From assembly GCF_023757625.1 (NCBI RefSeq), contig NZ_JALGBZ010000004.1:1-64000 (forward strand): 64,000 nt of DNA, read 5' to 3'. The position numbers were made by a program, and so were the translations under genes. The notes under the pieces were generated by a model that was not told where the DNA came from, did not search any database, and saw only the letters and a program-made list of their open reading frames with translations. Source of the stretch: Halomonas sp. S3-1-1 (lineage in GTDB: Bacteria > Pseudomonadota > Gammaproteobacteria > Pseudomonadales > Halomonadaceae). Shown here piece after piece: positions 16,508 through 25,560 of the stretch; position 1 is the first letter of the stretch, and every line of letters begins with the position of its first letter.

Positions 16508-17335
16508 TCAGGGGGCGAGGGTGAGCGCGAAATCGCTCCAGGTCGGGGCGTGATCGGAAGGCCGCTCCATGGCGCGCAGGTCGTAATCGATACCGGCGCC
16601 GCTCGCCTTATCGGCCAGCGCTTTCGTGGTCAGGATGTAGTCGATGCGCAGCCCGCGTTTGGGCTCGCGGTCAAAGCCTTTCGAGCGGTAGTCGAACCAG
16701 CTAAAGCGCTCGTTGTCATCCGGATGGCAAACCCGGTAGCTGTCTGTCAAACCCCACGCCTTGATGCCATCGAGCCACTCGCGCTCCACCGGCTGAAAGC
16801 TGGTTTTGCCCTCGCGCAGCCAGCGCTTGCGGGCCGGCTCGCCGATACCGATGTCCTGATCTTCAGGGGAGATATTAAAGTCGCCCATGATGGCCAGGCG
16901 CTCGCTCGGCTGGTGGCGCGTGTCGAGCAGGCGTGAAAGCTGCTGGTAGAAGCGCTCCTTGTGAGGAAACTTCGTTGGGTGTGATACGTTTTCGCCCTGA
17001 GGGAAGTAGCCGTTATAGACCGTGACCGGTTCACCGTCTTCGCAGGCGAGCGTGACCCCAATCATGCGCCGCTGGGCGTCTTCCTCGTCATCGGGAAAAC
17101 CGTAGACCACGGATTGCGGCTTCTGGCGAGTCAGCAGGGCCACGCCGTAGTGGCCTTTTTGGCCGTAATAGAAGACGTGATAGCCCATCGCCTCGACATC
17201 TTTGATCGGAAACTCGCTGTCCTGCACCTTGGTTTCCTGCAGGCCGATGATATCCGGCGCTTGGGTGTCGATCAGCGCCTGAAGCTGGTGCAGGCGGGCG
17301 CGAATGCCGTTGATGTTGAATGAGACCAGGCGCAT
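16508..17335 (-). CDS. xthA: Exodeoxyribonuclease III
   Basis: A 275-residue exonuclease III / AP endonuclease of base excision repair. Active-site blocks of the exonuclease-endonuclease-phosphatase fold: FNINGIRAR (Asn), GLQETKVQD (metal-binding Glu), GDFNISPED (Asp/Asn pair), and RIDYILTT plus PSDHAPTW at the end (catalytic Asp-His). Length matches E. coli XthA (268). Its ATG overlaps the stop of the small basic protein gene by one base (TGATG), so the two are coupled. Convergent with the TPR gene. Confidence 0.96.
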   Translation of the reverse strand: MRLVSFNINGIRARLHQLQALIDTQAPDIIGLQETKVQDSEFPIKDVEAMGYHVFYYGQKGHYGVALLTRQKPQSVVYGFPDDEEDAQRRMIGVTLACEDGEPVTVYNGYFPQGENVSHPTKFPHKERFYQQLSRLLDTRHQPSERLAIMGDFNISPEDQDIGIGEPARKRWLREGKTSFQPVEREWLDGIKAWGLTDSYRVCHPDDNERFSWFDYRSKGFDREPKRGLRIDYILTTKALADKASGAGIDYDLRAMERPSDHAPTWSDFALTLAP

Positions 17336-17583
17336 CAGGCGTTGTCTCCCGGCGTGGGGTCGTCCTTTCGCTCGGGATGAATCTCGATGGACTGGCCGCT
17401 TTGCTCGCGAGCGAGCTTGCGTACCGCCTGGAGCTTGCGCTGCTGCTGCTTTTTAGCCACGAAACGCCGCGAGGGTGCGACCTGATCCGGGTTCTCCTTG
17501 CGCCACTTTTTATAATCCTTGCGCCGGCCGGTACGAATGGTGACCTTGTCCGCCAGCGAGCGGGTTTTTTTCTTACGCGTCAT
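17335..17583 (-). CDS. Small basic protein of unknown function
   Basis: An 82-residue, strongly basic protein (start MTRKKKTRSLADK, many Lys/Arg through the middle, a mildly acidic HPERKDDPTPGDNA tail). It has no signal peptide, membrane segment or known domain. The start at the ATG at 17583 is supported by AAGGAG 7 bases upstream; the longer frame to 17703 runs into the rhlB promoter region. Coupling to xthA by the one-base TGATG overlap hints at a nucleic-acid-related role, but that is only inference from charge and context. Confidence 0.72.
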   Translation of the reverse strand: MTRKKKTRSLADKVTIRTGRRKDYKKWRKENPDQVAPSRRFVAKKQQQRKLQAVRKLAREQSGQSIEIHPERKDDPTPGDNA

Positions 17584-17726
17584 GTCGCGCTCCTTGATCG
17601 ATTTGGTCGCCATTCTAACAGGCAAGCGTTTCGGGCACACCGTGCACCGCTCTAATTGGCGCGCCCTGTGATACACTACGCGCGTCGTGATGCCAACATC
17701 CACCGTAATGGACAGATAGAAAGCCT

Positions 17727-19001
17727 ATGAGCGAGTCGGAACAGACCACAGCATCGGCCCAGAACCGCAAGCCCAAACGTCGTCGCCGTAAGCCGCGCCG
17801 CCGTCAATCCGGCTGGGATTTACGCCAGTTTCAGGTGCCCGCCGTGGCCGGCAAGTGGCGCTTTCATGACTTCGATTTGCCGCTGCCGTTGATGCGCGCC
17901 ATCCACGCCCAGGGGTTCGAGTACTGCACCCCCATTCAAGCCGAGGCCCTGCGCCAGACGCTATTGGGCGGCGACATCGTCGGCAAGGCGCAAACCGGCA
18001 CCGGTAAAACCGCGGCATTTTTGATGTCGGTGCTTGCCTACTTTTTGGAAGAGCCGGCCCCGAATGGGCAAAAGCCCGGAGCGCCGCGCGCGCTGATCAT
18101 CGCGCCCACCCGCGAGCTTGCGCTGCAGATCGAAAAGGACGCCAAGGCGCTTTCACGCTTCACCGACCTTACCGTTGCCAGTGTCGTAGGCGGCATGGAG
18201 TATCAGGCCCAGCGCGAGGCGTTGACCAAAAACGTCGACATTCTCGTGGCGACGCCCGGTCGGCTTTTGGACTTTCATCAAAAGCGTGATGTCGATCTCT
18301 CCGAGGTCGAAGTATTGGTGCTCGACGAGGCCGATCGCATGCTCTCGATGGGCTTCATTCCCGACGTCAAACGCATCATCCGCTACACGCCGAAGAAGGA
18401 GGAGCGCCAGACGTTTTTGTTCTCGGCCACCTTCACCGACGACATTCTGAACCTTGCCAGCCAGTGGACGCAGACGCCGGCCCACGTCGAGATCGAAGTC
18501 ACCGTCGAGAACCAGGCGGACATCGATCAGCGGGTCTATCTGGTGTCCGACGATGACAAGCAGCGCCTGCTGGTCAAGCTGCTCGAGCAGGAGAGCTTTG
18601 AGCGCGTCATGGTGTTCGGCAACCGCCGCGACCTGGTGCGCAAGCTCGATTCCGCGCTGAGAAAAGCGGGCGTGAGCGTGGCGATGCTTTCCGGCGACGT
18701 GCCTCAGGGCCAGCGGATTCAGACGCTGGAAGAGTTCCGCGAAGGCGCGATCCAGGTGCTGGTCGCAACCGACGTTGCTGGGCGCGGCATCCACATCGAA
18801 GACGTCAGTCACGTGATCAACTACACGCTACCGGAAGACCCGGAGGACTACGTTCATCGGATCGGGCGTACCGGTCGCGCCGGCGCCAAGGGCGTGTCGA
18901 TCAGCTTCGTCGGTGAAGAGGACGCGTTCTCACTGCCGGAAATCGAGCGCTACATCAACGATAAGCTGCCCTGCGAGCACCCGCCGGAAGGCATGCTGTA
19001 A
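17727..19001 (+). CDS. rhlB: DEAD-box RNA helicase RhlB
   Basis: A 424-residue DEAD-box helicase. A basic N-terminus ([13 protein letters not shown]) precedes the Q motif [27 protein letters not shown]. Then come motif I (AQTGTGKT), Ia (PTRELALQ), Ib (TPGRLLD), II (DEAD), III (SAT), IV-VI ([29 protein letters not shown]). The CTPIQA version of the Q motif and the overall length are RhlB-like. RhlB unwinds RNA in the degradosome with RNase E. The ATG at 17727 is preceded by AGAAAG. dinG begins 5 bases after its stop. Confidence 0.9.
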   Translation: MSESEQTTASAQNRKPKRRRRKPRRRQSGWDLRQFQVPAVAGKWRFHDFDLPLPLMRAIHAQGFEYCTPIQAEALRQTLLGGDIVGKAQTGTGKTAAFLMSVLAYFLEEPAPNGQKPGAPRALIIAPTRELALQIEKDAKALSRFTDLTVASVVGGMEYQAQREALTKNVDILVATPGRLLDFHQKRDVDLSEVEVLVLDEADRMLSMGFIPDVKRIIRYTPKKEERQTFLFSATFTDDILNLASQWTQTPAHVEIEVTVENQADIDQRVYLVSDDDKQRLLVKLLEQESFERVMVFGNRRDLVRKLDSALRKAGVSVAMLSGDVPQGQRIQTLEEFREGAIQVLVATDVAGRGIHIEDVSHVINYTLPEDPEDYVHRIGRTGRAGAKGVSISFVGEEDAFSLPEIERYINDKLPCEHPPEGML

Positions 19002-19006
19002 GCGAG

Positions 19007-21136
19007 ATGCTGGATAACGAGCTCAAGGCGAGTATCCAAACGGCCTACCGTCAGGTGGTTGAGGAGCTGTCGCTGACGCCGCGCTACGGCCAGCGGTTGA
19101 TGATCGCCGAAATCGCCCGTACTCTGGGCGATATAGAGGTCGATGACGAGGGCAAGCGCGTCAGCGACCAGCACGTGTGCGTGCTGGAAGCGGGCACCGG
19201 TACTGGCAAGACGCTGGCCTATCTGATTTCGGCGCTGCCGGTTGCCAAGGCGCGCGGCAAGCGCCTGATCGTCTCGACCGCTACGGTCGCCCTTCAGGAG
19301 CAGGTGCTCAACCAGGACCTGCCGGCGCTCTCTCGTCACAGCGGGCTGTCGTTCAAGTACGCTTTGGCCAAGGGGCGGGGGCGCTACGTCTGCGTGGCGC
19401 GCCTGGACCAGGCGCTGGAAGGCGTCGAACCCAACCCGACCCATTCGTTGTTCGAGCAGTCGCTGGCCGAGCAGGGCAGCGAGTTTACCGTGCTGGCCAC
19501 CGATATGGCGGAATCCTACGGCAGCGGCACCTGGGAGGGCGACCGCGATAACTGGCCGGTGTCGATCGACGACAGCCACTGGCGGCGCCTGACCGTCGAT
19601 CATCGCCAGTGCACCGGCCGGCGCTGCGGCCACTTTGGCGCCTGCGCCTTTTTTCGTTCGCGTCGCGAGCTCGAAAACGCCGATATCATCGTCGCCAATC
19701 ACGACCTGGTACTGGCGGATTTGGCACTCGGCGGCGGGGCGATTCTGCCGGACCCGGCGGAGTGCATCTTCGTGTTCGACGAGGGCCACCACCTGCCGGA
19801 CAAGGCGCTTTCCCACTTTGCCCACCGCTTTGCGGTCAACGCCTGCCTACGCTGGCTGGGCACGCTGAAGTCGAGCCTTGGCGAGTTGAATACGGGGCTG
19901 GGCGGTCAGCCCACCATTGCGCGGCTTCTGGCAGGGCTTCCCGAACTCTTACGCGGGCTCGAACCGGCACTGGGCGACGTGTTCAGCCTGGGCCACCAGC
20001 TCGCCGGGCGGGATCGCGGGCTCAAGGACGATGAGTCTCTGCACCAGTTTCGCTTCGAGAAGGGGCAACTTCCCGAGGCGCTCAGAGAGCAGGCGAGTCA
20101 ACTGGTCACTCAGTTCGCGACCCTCTCACGGGCGCTCGAGAGCATCAGTGACATTCTGCGCGAAACCCTGGATCCGGATAAGCAAACGGGCCTTGAGCGT
20201 GAGCAGGCTGAAAGCTGGCTGCCGTTGGTGGCGCTGCTACACGGGCGAAGCCTGGACGCCCATGCGCTGTGGCAAAGCATGAGCGAGCAGGACCCGCCCG
20301 GAGCCGTACCAAGCGCGCGCTGGGTCACCCTGAGCCGCTCTGGCAGCGAGCCGGAGATCGAGTTTTCCGCAAGCCCGGTATCCGCGGCGCATACGCTGGC
20401 CAAACACCTGTGGGGGCGCTGCCACGGCGCGGTGGTGACCTCGGCCACGCTGACCGCGCTTGGGCGCTTCGAGCGCCTTCAGGAGCGCGCGGGGCTGGCC
20501 AATCGCTACCGCTATCAGGCGCTGCCAAGCCCCTTCGACTACGCCAACGCGGTGCTGAGAGTGCCGCCGGAGGCGGTGGATCCTGGAGACCGTGATGCCC
20601 ACGAGCGCGCCATCGTTACCTTCGTCGAATCGCTCGGCGAGCGCGAGGCGGCGCTGGTACTTTTCTCCTCGCGCGCCCAGCTCAGAGCGGTCGAAAAGGC
20701 GCTAACGGAGAAGACTCGCGAGCGCGTGCTGGCCCAGGACGCGCTGCCCAAGCGCGAGCTGATCGAACGCCACCGGGCTGCGGTGGATCGGCGCGAGGGC
20801 AGTATCATCTTCGGCCTGGCAAGCTTTGCCGAGGGCATCGATCTACCTGGCCACTATCTGACACACGTGGTCATTACCAGGCTGCCCTTCGCGGTACCGG
20901 ACGACCCGGTGGGAGCGACACTTGCCGAGTGGATCGAAAGCCAGGGCGGCAATCCGTTCATGCGCATCAGCGTGCCGGACGCCTCGATCAAGCTGGTCCA
21001 GGCCTGCGGCCGGCTGATTCGCAAGGAGAGCGACCAGGGCGTGATCACGCTTTTGGACCGGCGAGTGATCACCCGCCGCTACGGCCAGGCGCTGCTGGAC
21101 GCGCTGCCGCCGTTTCGCCGCGAGATCAGCGCTTGA
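19007..21136 (+). CDS. dinG: ATP-dependent DNA helicase DinG
   Basis: A 709-residue XPD-like superfamily 2 helicase. Walker A is EAGTGTGKTLAY (about residue 63). Iron-sulfur cluster cysteines appear in GRYVCVARL and in CTGRRCGHFGACAFF. Walker B is the DEGH box (VFDEGHHLPD), and the C-terminal helicase motifs include SATLTALGRFERL, FASFAEGIDLPG-type (here GLASFAEGIDLPG) and QACGRLIRKESDQG. It unwinds R-loops and D-loops and helps forks past transcription. It follows rhlB by 5 bases and ends before a strong bidirectional terminator. Confidence 0.94.
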   Translation: MLDNELKASIQTAYRQVVEELSLTPRYGQRLMIAEIARTLGDIEVDDEGKRVSDQHVCVLEAGTGTGKTLAYLISALPVAKARGKRLIVSTATVALQEQVLNQDLPALSRHSGLSFKYALAKGRGRYVCVARLDQALEGVEPNPTHSLFEQSLAEQGSEFTVLATDMAESYGSGTWEGDRDNWPVSIDDSHWRRLTVDHRQCTGRRCGHFGACAFFRSRRELENADIIVANHDLVLADLALGGGAILPDPAECIFVFDEGHHLPDKALSHFAHRFAVNACLRWLGTLKSSLGELNTGLGGQPTIARLLAGLPELLRGLEPALGDVFSLGHQLAGRDRGLKDDESLHQFRFEKGQLPEALREQASQLVTQFATLSRALESISDILRETLDPDKQTGLEREQAESWLPLVALLHGRSLDAHALWQSMSEQDPPGAVPSARWVTLSRSGSEPEIEFSASPVSAAHTLAKHLWGRCHGAVVTSATLTALGRFERLQERAGLANRYRYQALPSPFDYANAVLRVPPEAVDPGDRDAHERAIVTFVESLGEREAALVLFSSRAQLRAVEKALTEKTRERVLAQDALPKRELIERHRAAVDRREGSIIFGLASFAEGIDLPGHYLTHVVITRLPFAVPDDPVGATLAEWIESQGGNPFMRISVPDASIKLVQACGRLIRKESDQGVITLLDRRVITRRYGQALLDALPPFRREISA

Positions 21137-21179
21137 CGCCACGAGGGTCGGCATAAGGTTTGTCGATAAAAGCCGTACA

Positions 21180-21213
21180 AAAAACGCCCTGCGATTGCTC
21201 GCAGGGCGTTTTT
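21180..21213. terminator. Bidirectional terminator between dinG and aroG
   Basis: AAAAACGCCCTGCGA pairs perfectly with TCGCAGGGCGTTTTT around a TTGC loop, with A and T tracts on both sides. It serves dinG on the plus strand and aroG on the minus strand. Confidence 0.94.
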
Positions 21214-21237
21214 TCGTGGCATCACGTTAGCGGCGCG

Positions 21238-22308
21238 CTATTTGCGCTTGACAAGCACCGGGACGAGCTTGTCGTTCATCTTTTTGAACGCTTCCACCGT
21301 GGTATCCCAGTCGATGCAGGCGTCGGTGATCGATACGCCGTAGGTGAGCTGGCTGGTATCCGCCGTGAGCTTTTGGTTACCCCAGCCCAGGTTGGATTCG
21401 ACCATCAGGCCCATGATCGAGGTGTTGCCTTCGAGGATCTGGTGGGTGACGTTTTCCAGTACCAGCGGCTGCAGCGCGGCATCTTTGTTGGAGTTGGCGT
21501 GAGAGCAGTCGATCATGATATTGGCTGAGAGCTTGGCCTTGGCCAGTTCCTTCTCGGCAAGGGCGACGCTGACGCTATCGTAGTTGGGTTTGCCGTTACC
21601 GCCGCGTAGCACCACGTGGCCGTAGGCGTTGCCGCGGGTGCGAATGATCGCGACTTGGCCTGCCTGGTTGATACCGAGGAAGTTGTGCGGGTTGGCCACC
21701 GACTCGAGCGCGTTCATGGCGACATCCAGGCTTCCGTCGGTGCCGTTTTTGAAGCCGACCGGGCAGGAGAGGCCGGAGGCCATTTCGCGATGCGTCTGTG
21801 ACTCGGTGGTGCGCGCGCCGATCGCCGACCAGCTGATGCAGTCCTGCAGATACTGCGGTGAAATCGGATCCAGCGCCTCGGTGGCCAGCGGCAGGCCGAG
21901 TTCCGCAAGCTCCACCAGCAGTTTGCGGGCGATGTGAAGCCCTTCGTCGATCTCGAAGGAGTCGTTCAGGTGAGGGTCGTTGATCAAGCCCTTCCAGCCG
22001 ACCGTGGTACGCGGCTTCTCGAAGTAAACGCGCATGACGATGTAGAGCGAATCGCTGACCTCATCGGCGAGGGCGCGAAGCTTTTTGGCGTAATCGAGGG
22101 CGGCGTCCACATCGTGAATGGAGCAGGGGCCTACCACCATGAGAAGGCGCGGGTCCTTGCCATCCAGAATGTTCTGGATGACCTGGCGGCCCTCGATGAC
22201 GGTTTTTTCGGCTTTCTCGGTCAACGGGACCGCAGTTTTCAACGCGTCCGGCGTCGTCAAGACATCCTGAGCCAGAACGTTTAAGTTACTCACTTGCTGA
22301 TCGGACAT
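21238..22308 (-). CDS. aroG: 3-deoxy-7-phosphoheptulonate synthase (DAHP synthase)
   Basis: A 356-residue class I (AroFGH-type) DAHP synthase, the first step of the shikimate pathway. Conserved blocks: MVVGPCSIHD (metal-binding Cys), VMRVYFEKPRTTVGWKGL, ATEALDPISPQY, WSAIGARTTESQ, CPVGFKNGTDG and MIDCSHANSNKD. Length equals E. coli AroG/F/H (350-356). Which aromatic amino acid inhibits it cannot be read safely from the sequence. The ATG at 22308 is preceded by ACAGGAAGCACC. It is a single-gene unit. Confidence 0.94.
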   Translation of the reverse strand: MSDQQVSNLNVLAQDVLTTPDALKTAVPLTEKAEKTVIEGRQVIQNILDGKDPRLLMVVGPCSIHDVDAALDYAKKLRALADEVSDSLYIVMRVYFEKPRTTVGWKGLINDPHLNDSFEIDEGLHIARKLLVELAELGLPLATEALDPISPQYLQDCISWSAIGARTTESQTHREMASGLSCPVGFKNGTDGSLDVAMNALESVANPHNFLGINQAGQVAIIRTRGNAYGHVVLRGGNGKPNYDSVSVALAEKELAKAKLSANIMIDCSHANSNKDAALQPLVLENVTHQILEGNTSIMGLMVESNLGWGNQKLTADTSQLTYGVSITDACIDWDTTVEAFKKMNDKLVPVLVKRK

Positions 22309-22386
22309 GGTGCTTCCTGTACGTATTCGCCTGGGTAAAATTGGGCACTACTATGGCGCGTTGAGAGCGTAAAAATCAATTGTTAC

Positions 22387-22415
22387 GGAACCCGGCGTTA
22401 ACCGGCGGTGTCTGC
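22387..22415 (+). promoter_or_regulatory. Weak sigma-E-like promoter candidate upstream of rpoE
   Basis: GGAACCC (22387-22393), 17 bases, then TCTGC (22411-22415). It resembles the sigma-E -35 GGAACTT and -10 TCTGA/TCAAA elements, but the site lies about 370 bases before rpoE and the match is partial. Confidence 0.25.
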
Positions 22416-22702
22416 TCATGGATTTGTCGCGCGTGGCAATATGCTTGATGCACGGCAGATAACGCGTAACACTACGTGCTTAATGCACCTGCACAGAGCA
22501 GTAACGCCTCGACCTCCAGTAGGATAGGTGGTCAAGAGAAAAAACCGACGATAGGGTCGGTAAGGTCAGGCCGCAATCGATACGGGCAACTCTGTTCGAG
22601 TCGTTGGGCGGGCCGTATTATAAACCGCTCGGTACGAGTGACGTCCTTGGCCAGTCAGTTTGTTTACGGTCAAAGATTTATTTAATTTGCCCAAGGGACG
22701 CT

Positions 22703-22786
22703 ATGTTGCATGCTGTTAAAGCCCGCCTCGGAGGGCGAAAGGTATCAAGGGTCGACGTTAAGCGTTCGAGCCGGGGGAGAGTGTGA
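22703..22786 (+). CDS. Possible basic leader peptide of rpoE (RseD-like position)
   Basis: A 27-codon frame opens with ATG at 22703, preceded by AAGGGA at 6 bases spacing. It ends in TGA that directly abuts the rpoE ATG (TGAATG). The peptide has nine Lys/Arg residues (MLHAVKARLGGRKVSRV ... KRSSRGRV). In E. coli the leader peptide RseD lies just before rpoE and couples its translation. There is no sequence similarity to RseD, so only the position and design are shared. It may be a chance frame; the GGGGGAGAG near its end would serve rpoE anyway. Confidence 0.42.
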   Translation: MLHAVKARLGGRKVSRVDVKRSSRGRV

Positions 22787-23386
22787 ATGGGCACTCGTGA
22801 AACGGACCAGCAGCTGGTTGAACGTGCCCAAAAAGGTGATTTACGCGCTTTTGATCTGCTGGTGAAAAAATACCAGCACAAGATTATCGGGCTGATCGGT
22901 CGCTACGTTCACGACCACGCCGAGGTACAGGATGTCGCTCAGGAGGCATTCATCAAAGCGTATAGGGCGCTTGGCAAGTTTCGCTCGGAAAGCGCTTTTT
23001 ATACGTGGATGTATCGTATCGCGATCAACACGGCGAAAAACCATCTCGTTTCCCGCGGCCGCCGTCCGCCTGGCAGCGATCTGGATATCGTCGACGCCGA
23101 AATGCTCGATCAGAGCGGCCGGCTGGCGGACAGTGAGTCGCCCGAAGCTTCGATCGCACGGGATCAGCTCGAAGCAGCTGTATTCGAGGCGATCGAGCGT
23201 CTGCCGGACGATCTTCGCACCGCCATTACGCTTCGCGAGCTCGATGGGCTTGCCTACGAAGATATTGCCCAGGTCATGCAGTGCCCGGTGGGCACGGTGC
23301 GTTCGCGCATTTTTCGCGCGCGTGAGGCGGTGGATGAACATATTCGTCCCCTGGTCAGCACCTCGCGTAATAGCCGCGACGACTAA
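22787..23386 (+). CDS. rpoE: ECF sigma factor RpoE/AlgU
   Basis: A 199-residue extracytoplasmic-function sigma factor, very close to AlgU and sigma-E. Region 2 has FDLLVKKYQHKIIGLI, QDVAQEAFIKAYRALGKFR, SAFYTWMYRIAINTAKNHLV. Region 4 has LPDDLRTAITLRELDGLAYEDIAQVMQCPVGTVRSRIFRAREAV. It directs the envelope stress response and is held by RseA at the membrane. The ATG at 22787 has GGGGGAGAG upstream. It heads rpoE-rseA-rseB-mucD; the rseC/mucC gene found in E. coli and Pseudomonas is absent. Confidence 0.96.
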   Translation: MGTRETDQQLVERAQKGDLRAFDLLVKKYQHKIIGLIGRYVHDHAEVQDVAQEAFIKAYRALGKFRSESAFYTWMYRIAINTAKNHLVSRGRRPPGSDLDIVDAEMLDQSGRLADSESPEASIARDQLEAAVFEAIERLPDDLRTAITLRELDGLAYEDIAQVMQCPVGTVRSRIFRAREAVDEHIRPLVSTSRNSRDD

Positions 23387-23439
23387 ACGTCAGCTGGCGC
23401 AGGCTGAGAGAAAATCCCGTAAGCAATTTCACTTTTTTG

Positions 23440-23467
23440 TGAACTGTCAGCGGTCAACGGCGTCATA
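23440..23467 (+). promoter_or_regulatory. Sigma-E-like promoter candidate upstream of rseA
   Basis: TGAACTG (23440-23446), a 16-base spacer, then TCATA (23463-23467). This fits the sigma-E pattern GGAACTT-N16-TCAAA in spacing and in most key bases. It lies in the unusually long 260-base rpoE-rseA gap and could give an internal start for rseA-rseB. Confidence 0.35.
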
Positions 23468-23646
23468 GTGCGTGACCAGATTAGCCAGCAGTAACTAGCA
23501 AGTATGGCGCGCCGACAGGTTGATCGAGCGATCGATAAAGCCTTGGCTGGGCGCACAAAACTCAAATGTTGGCCTGTGAATACGCTCGCGGCCATACCAA
23601 TAACTGTGGCTCGAGACGTTTTTAAACACAGCGTGAGGGTGTAAGT

Positions 23647-24405
23647 ATGAGTTTGAATACACGGGAATCACTGTCGGCATTGATGGATGGCGAAAGCGAA
23701 GAGCTTGAGCTTCGCCGCGTGCTCAAGTCACTGCCCGAAGAAGCGGGCGCTGCCGAATCCTGGCGCCGCTACCATTTGGCCCGCAGTATGATGCAGCGCG
23801 AGCGCTCGGTTGACGTGAGCCTTGACCTCTCCGCCGGCATAATGGCCCAGCTTGAGCGCGAGCTGGCGCCGCATCTCGACGCGCAGCATGAGAAGTCGAG
23901 CGTTGGAACTCTTGCAAAGCCCGCCCGCGTTTCGTTTGCTCGTGGCGCAAGCGTGGCCGCTGCGGTGTCATTGATGGTCGTTACCGGCGTGCAGTTTTTG
24001 AATAGCGATGGCGGTGTGTCGACCGGCACTCAGGGAGCCAGCGATTTGGCCGCGGCGTCTTCAAACGCTGCTGCTCAGGTGCAGCCGGCAAGCTTGGGTG
24101 GTGCCAACGCGGTGGCGTCTTCTGACGTTCCCATGTTCGAGCCAACCGCGTTTCGTGTGAACGGTCAGTCCGGTCGCAGTGGTTTTATGAACGTGAGCGA
24201 ATCCGGCTTTGGCGCTTCGACGCCAGCGGTGTCCAACGCGGCTCAAACGTTCTCTGCCCCTACCAGTGCTATTGACGCCGATCAAATCAACCTGCTCCAG
24301 TCCTACCTCGAGCAGCACGCCCAAGGCGCCGCCGCGGGTAGCGGTGACAGCTGGATGCCGCTCATGCGCTCATCGTCCATCGTAGAGCCGCTCGGTCAGC
24401 GCTGA
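23647..24405 (+). CDS. rseA: Anti-sigma-E factor RseA/MucA
   Basis: A 252-residue single-pass inner membrane protein. The N-terminal cytoplasmic anti-sigma domain (about 1-80) shows RESLSALMDGESEELELRR and AESWRRYHLARSMM, the standard RseA_N pattern. A membrane helix lies near 99-117 (ASVAAAVSLMVVTGVQFL). The periplasmic part is Ser/Ala/Gln-rich and ends with IDADQINLLQSYLEQHAQ, comparable to the C-terminal RseB-contact region of MucA. It sequesters RpoE until site-1 and site-2 proteolysis. It is 260 bases after rpoE, much further than in E. coli. Confidence 0.92.
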   Translation: MSLNTRESLSALMDGESEELELRRVLKSLPEEAGAAESWRRYHLARSMMQRERSVDVSLDLSAGIMAQLERELAPHLDAQHEKSSVGTLAKPARVSFARGASVAAAVSLMVVTGVQFLNSDGGVSTGTQGASDLAAASSNAAAQVQPASLGGANAVASSDVPMFEPTAFRVNGQSGRSGFMNVSESGFGASTPAVSNAAQTFSAPTSAIDADQINLLQSYLEQHAQGAAAGSGDSWMPLMRSSSIVEPLGQR

Positions 24406-24460
24406 GCGATTAGCATGACCAGCTGTTTATAAAGCATCGATAGCGAGTTGAGGGTGGGGA

Positions 24461-25486
24461 ATGATCGTGAGGTGTGATGCAACGCCGTGGTTTAAAAAAG
24501 GGGCGCTATGCGCAGTGACGGTAGCAGTGCTTTCGCTTTCATCGACCGCTCAGGCAAGTAGCGACATCGATCGATCGCCCACTCCGCCCCCATCAGAAGA
24601 GAATCGCCAGACCTGCTCCACCCCGATTTTAACCCAGACGCCGAATTCCATCGACGAGTGGCTTATCCGCACGATGCTGGCAAGCCACTGCTATGAATAT
24701 CAGGCCCGCGCGGTCTCCATCAACAGTATCGGTGTACGTACGCTGGCGCTTTCGCATCGCCTTCAGGATGGGGTGCGTCAGCAGGTCGTTCAGCACCTGG
24801 ATGGCCCTTCCATTAGCGTCGAGCGCCGCTCTCAGGCCGGCAAGCTGGCTTGGGCACTTCCCGGCGAAAGCGATTTCGATATCTCGATCACACCCCGTGC
24901 TTGGGCCGAACACGTCGAAACTTACTACGATGTATCGCTCGAAAACGAAGAGCGGGTTGCGGGACGTGTGGCTTCCAGGCTGCGTTTCGAGCCACACGAT
25001 GACAATCGCTACGCCCACACCTGGTGGGTCGACGAGGAGACCGGCCTGTTGCTCAAGCACGAGCTGAGCGATACGCAGTCCCGCGTGGTCGAAACCTTTC
25101 AGATGACCCAGCTTCAATCGCCGTCGCTTTATGAAGGCCCCCTCATGACCGAGCAAGGCGGCTCACTGACGGACCCGGACTGGGACGTTAACTGGCTTCC
25201 CGAAGGCTTTGTGGCGCAACCGGCGCAAATCACCAGCAGCAATCCCATGGCGCAGCGCTTCTACAGCGACGGTCTTTCGTCGGTGAGCGTGTTTGCCGCG
25301 CCGGCGGGTGACCAGGCCCTCGAAGCGGGCGCGTATACGCTAGGGGTGTCAGGCATCGCGATTGAGCTGGTCGATATCGAAGGCAAGCGCTGGCAACTCG
25401 TAGCGATCGGTGAGCTGCCGGCAGGGCAGGTGCGCCGCATCGTGCAGTCTATCGAGTTCGGCGCATCTACCCCTGCCCACGGCTAA
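24461..25486 (+). CDS. rseB: Sigma-E regulatory protein RseB/MucB
   Basis: A 341-residue periplasmic protein with signal peptide (cut near STAQAS). Its two domains have the LolA-like pattern of MucB/RseB: an N-terminal domain with SHCYEYQARAVSI, WALPGESDF and RVASRLRFEPHDDNRYAHTWWVDEETGLLLKHELSD, then a C-terminal domain with DVNWLPEGFVAQ, YSDGLSSVSVFAAPA and IELVDIEGKRWQLVAIGELP. It protects RseA from cleavage and senses envelope stress. GGTGGGG precedes the ATG at 24461. Confidence 0.92.
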   Translation: MIVRCDATPWFKKGALCAVTVAVLSLSSTAQASSDIDRSPTPPPSEENRQTCSTPILTQTPNSIDEWLIRTMLASHCYEYQARAVSINSIGVRTLALSHRLQDGVRQQVVQHLDGPSISVERRSQAGKLAWALPGESDFDISITPRAWAEHVETYYDVSLENEERVAGRVASRLRFEPHDDNRYAHTWWVDEETGLLLKHELSDTQSRVVETFQMTQLQSPSLYEGPLMTEQGGSLTDPDWDVNWLPEGFVAQPAQITSSNPMAQRFYSDGLSSVSVFAAPAGDQALEAGAYTLGVSGIAIELVDIEGKRWQLVAIGELPAGQVRRIVQSIEFGASTPAHG

Positions 25487-25560
25487 ACGTACGCCTGCGC
25501 CCGACATTTATGTATCGCCCAGCCTGTTTCGAGACGCGGTAAAGCGGTTAGCAGGCAAAT

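Larger units (their letters stand above)
22309..22786. other. Divergent intergenic region between aroG and rpoE
   Basis: 478 bases carrying the aroG promoter (minus) and the rpoE promoter and leader (plus). It contains a weak sigma-E-like pair near 22387-22415, a small hairpin ACCGAC-GATAGG-GTCGGT near 22546, an AT-rich stretch before 22690 and the possible leader peptide at 22703-22786. Nothing else was recognised. Confidence 0.55.
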
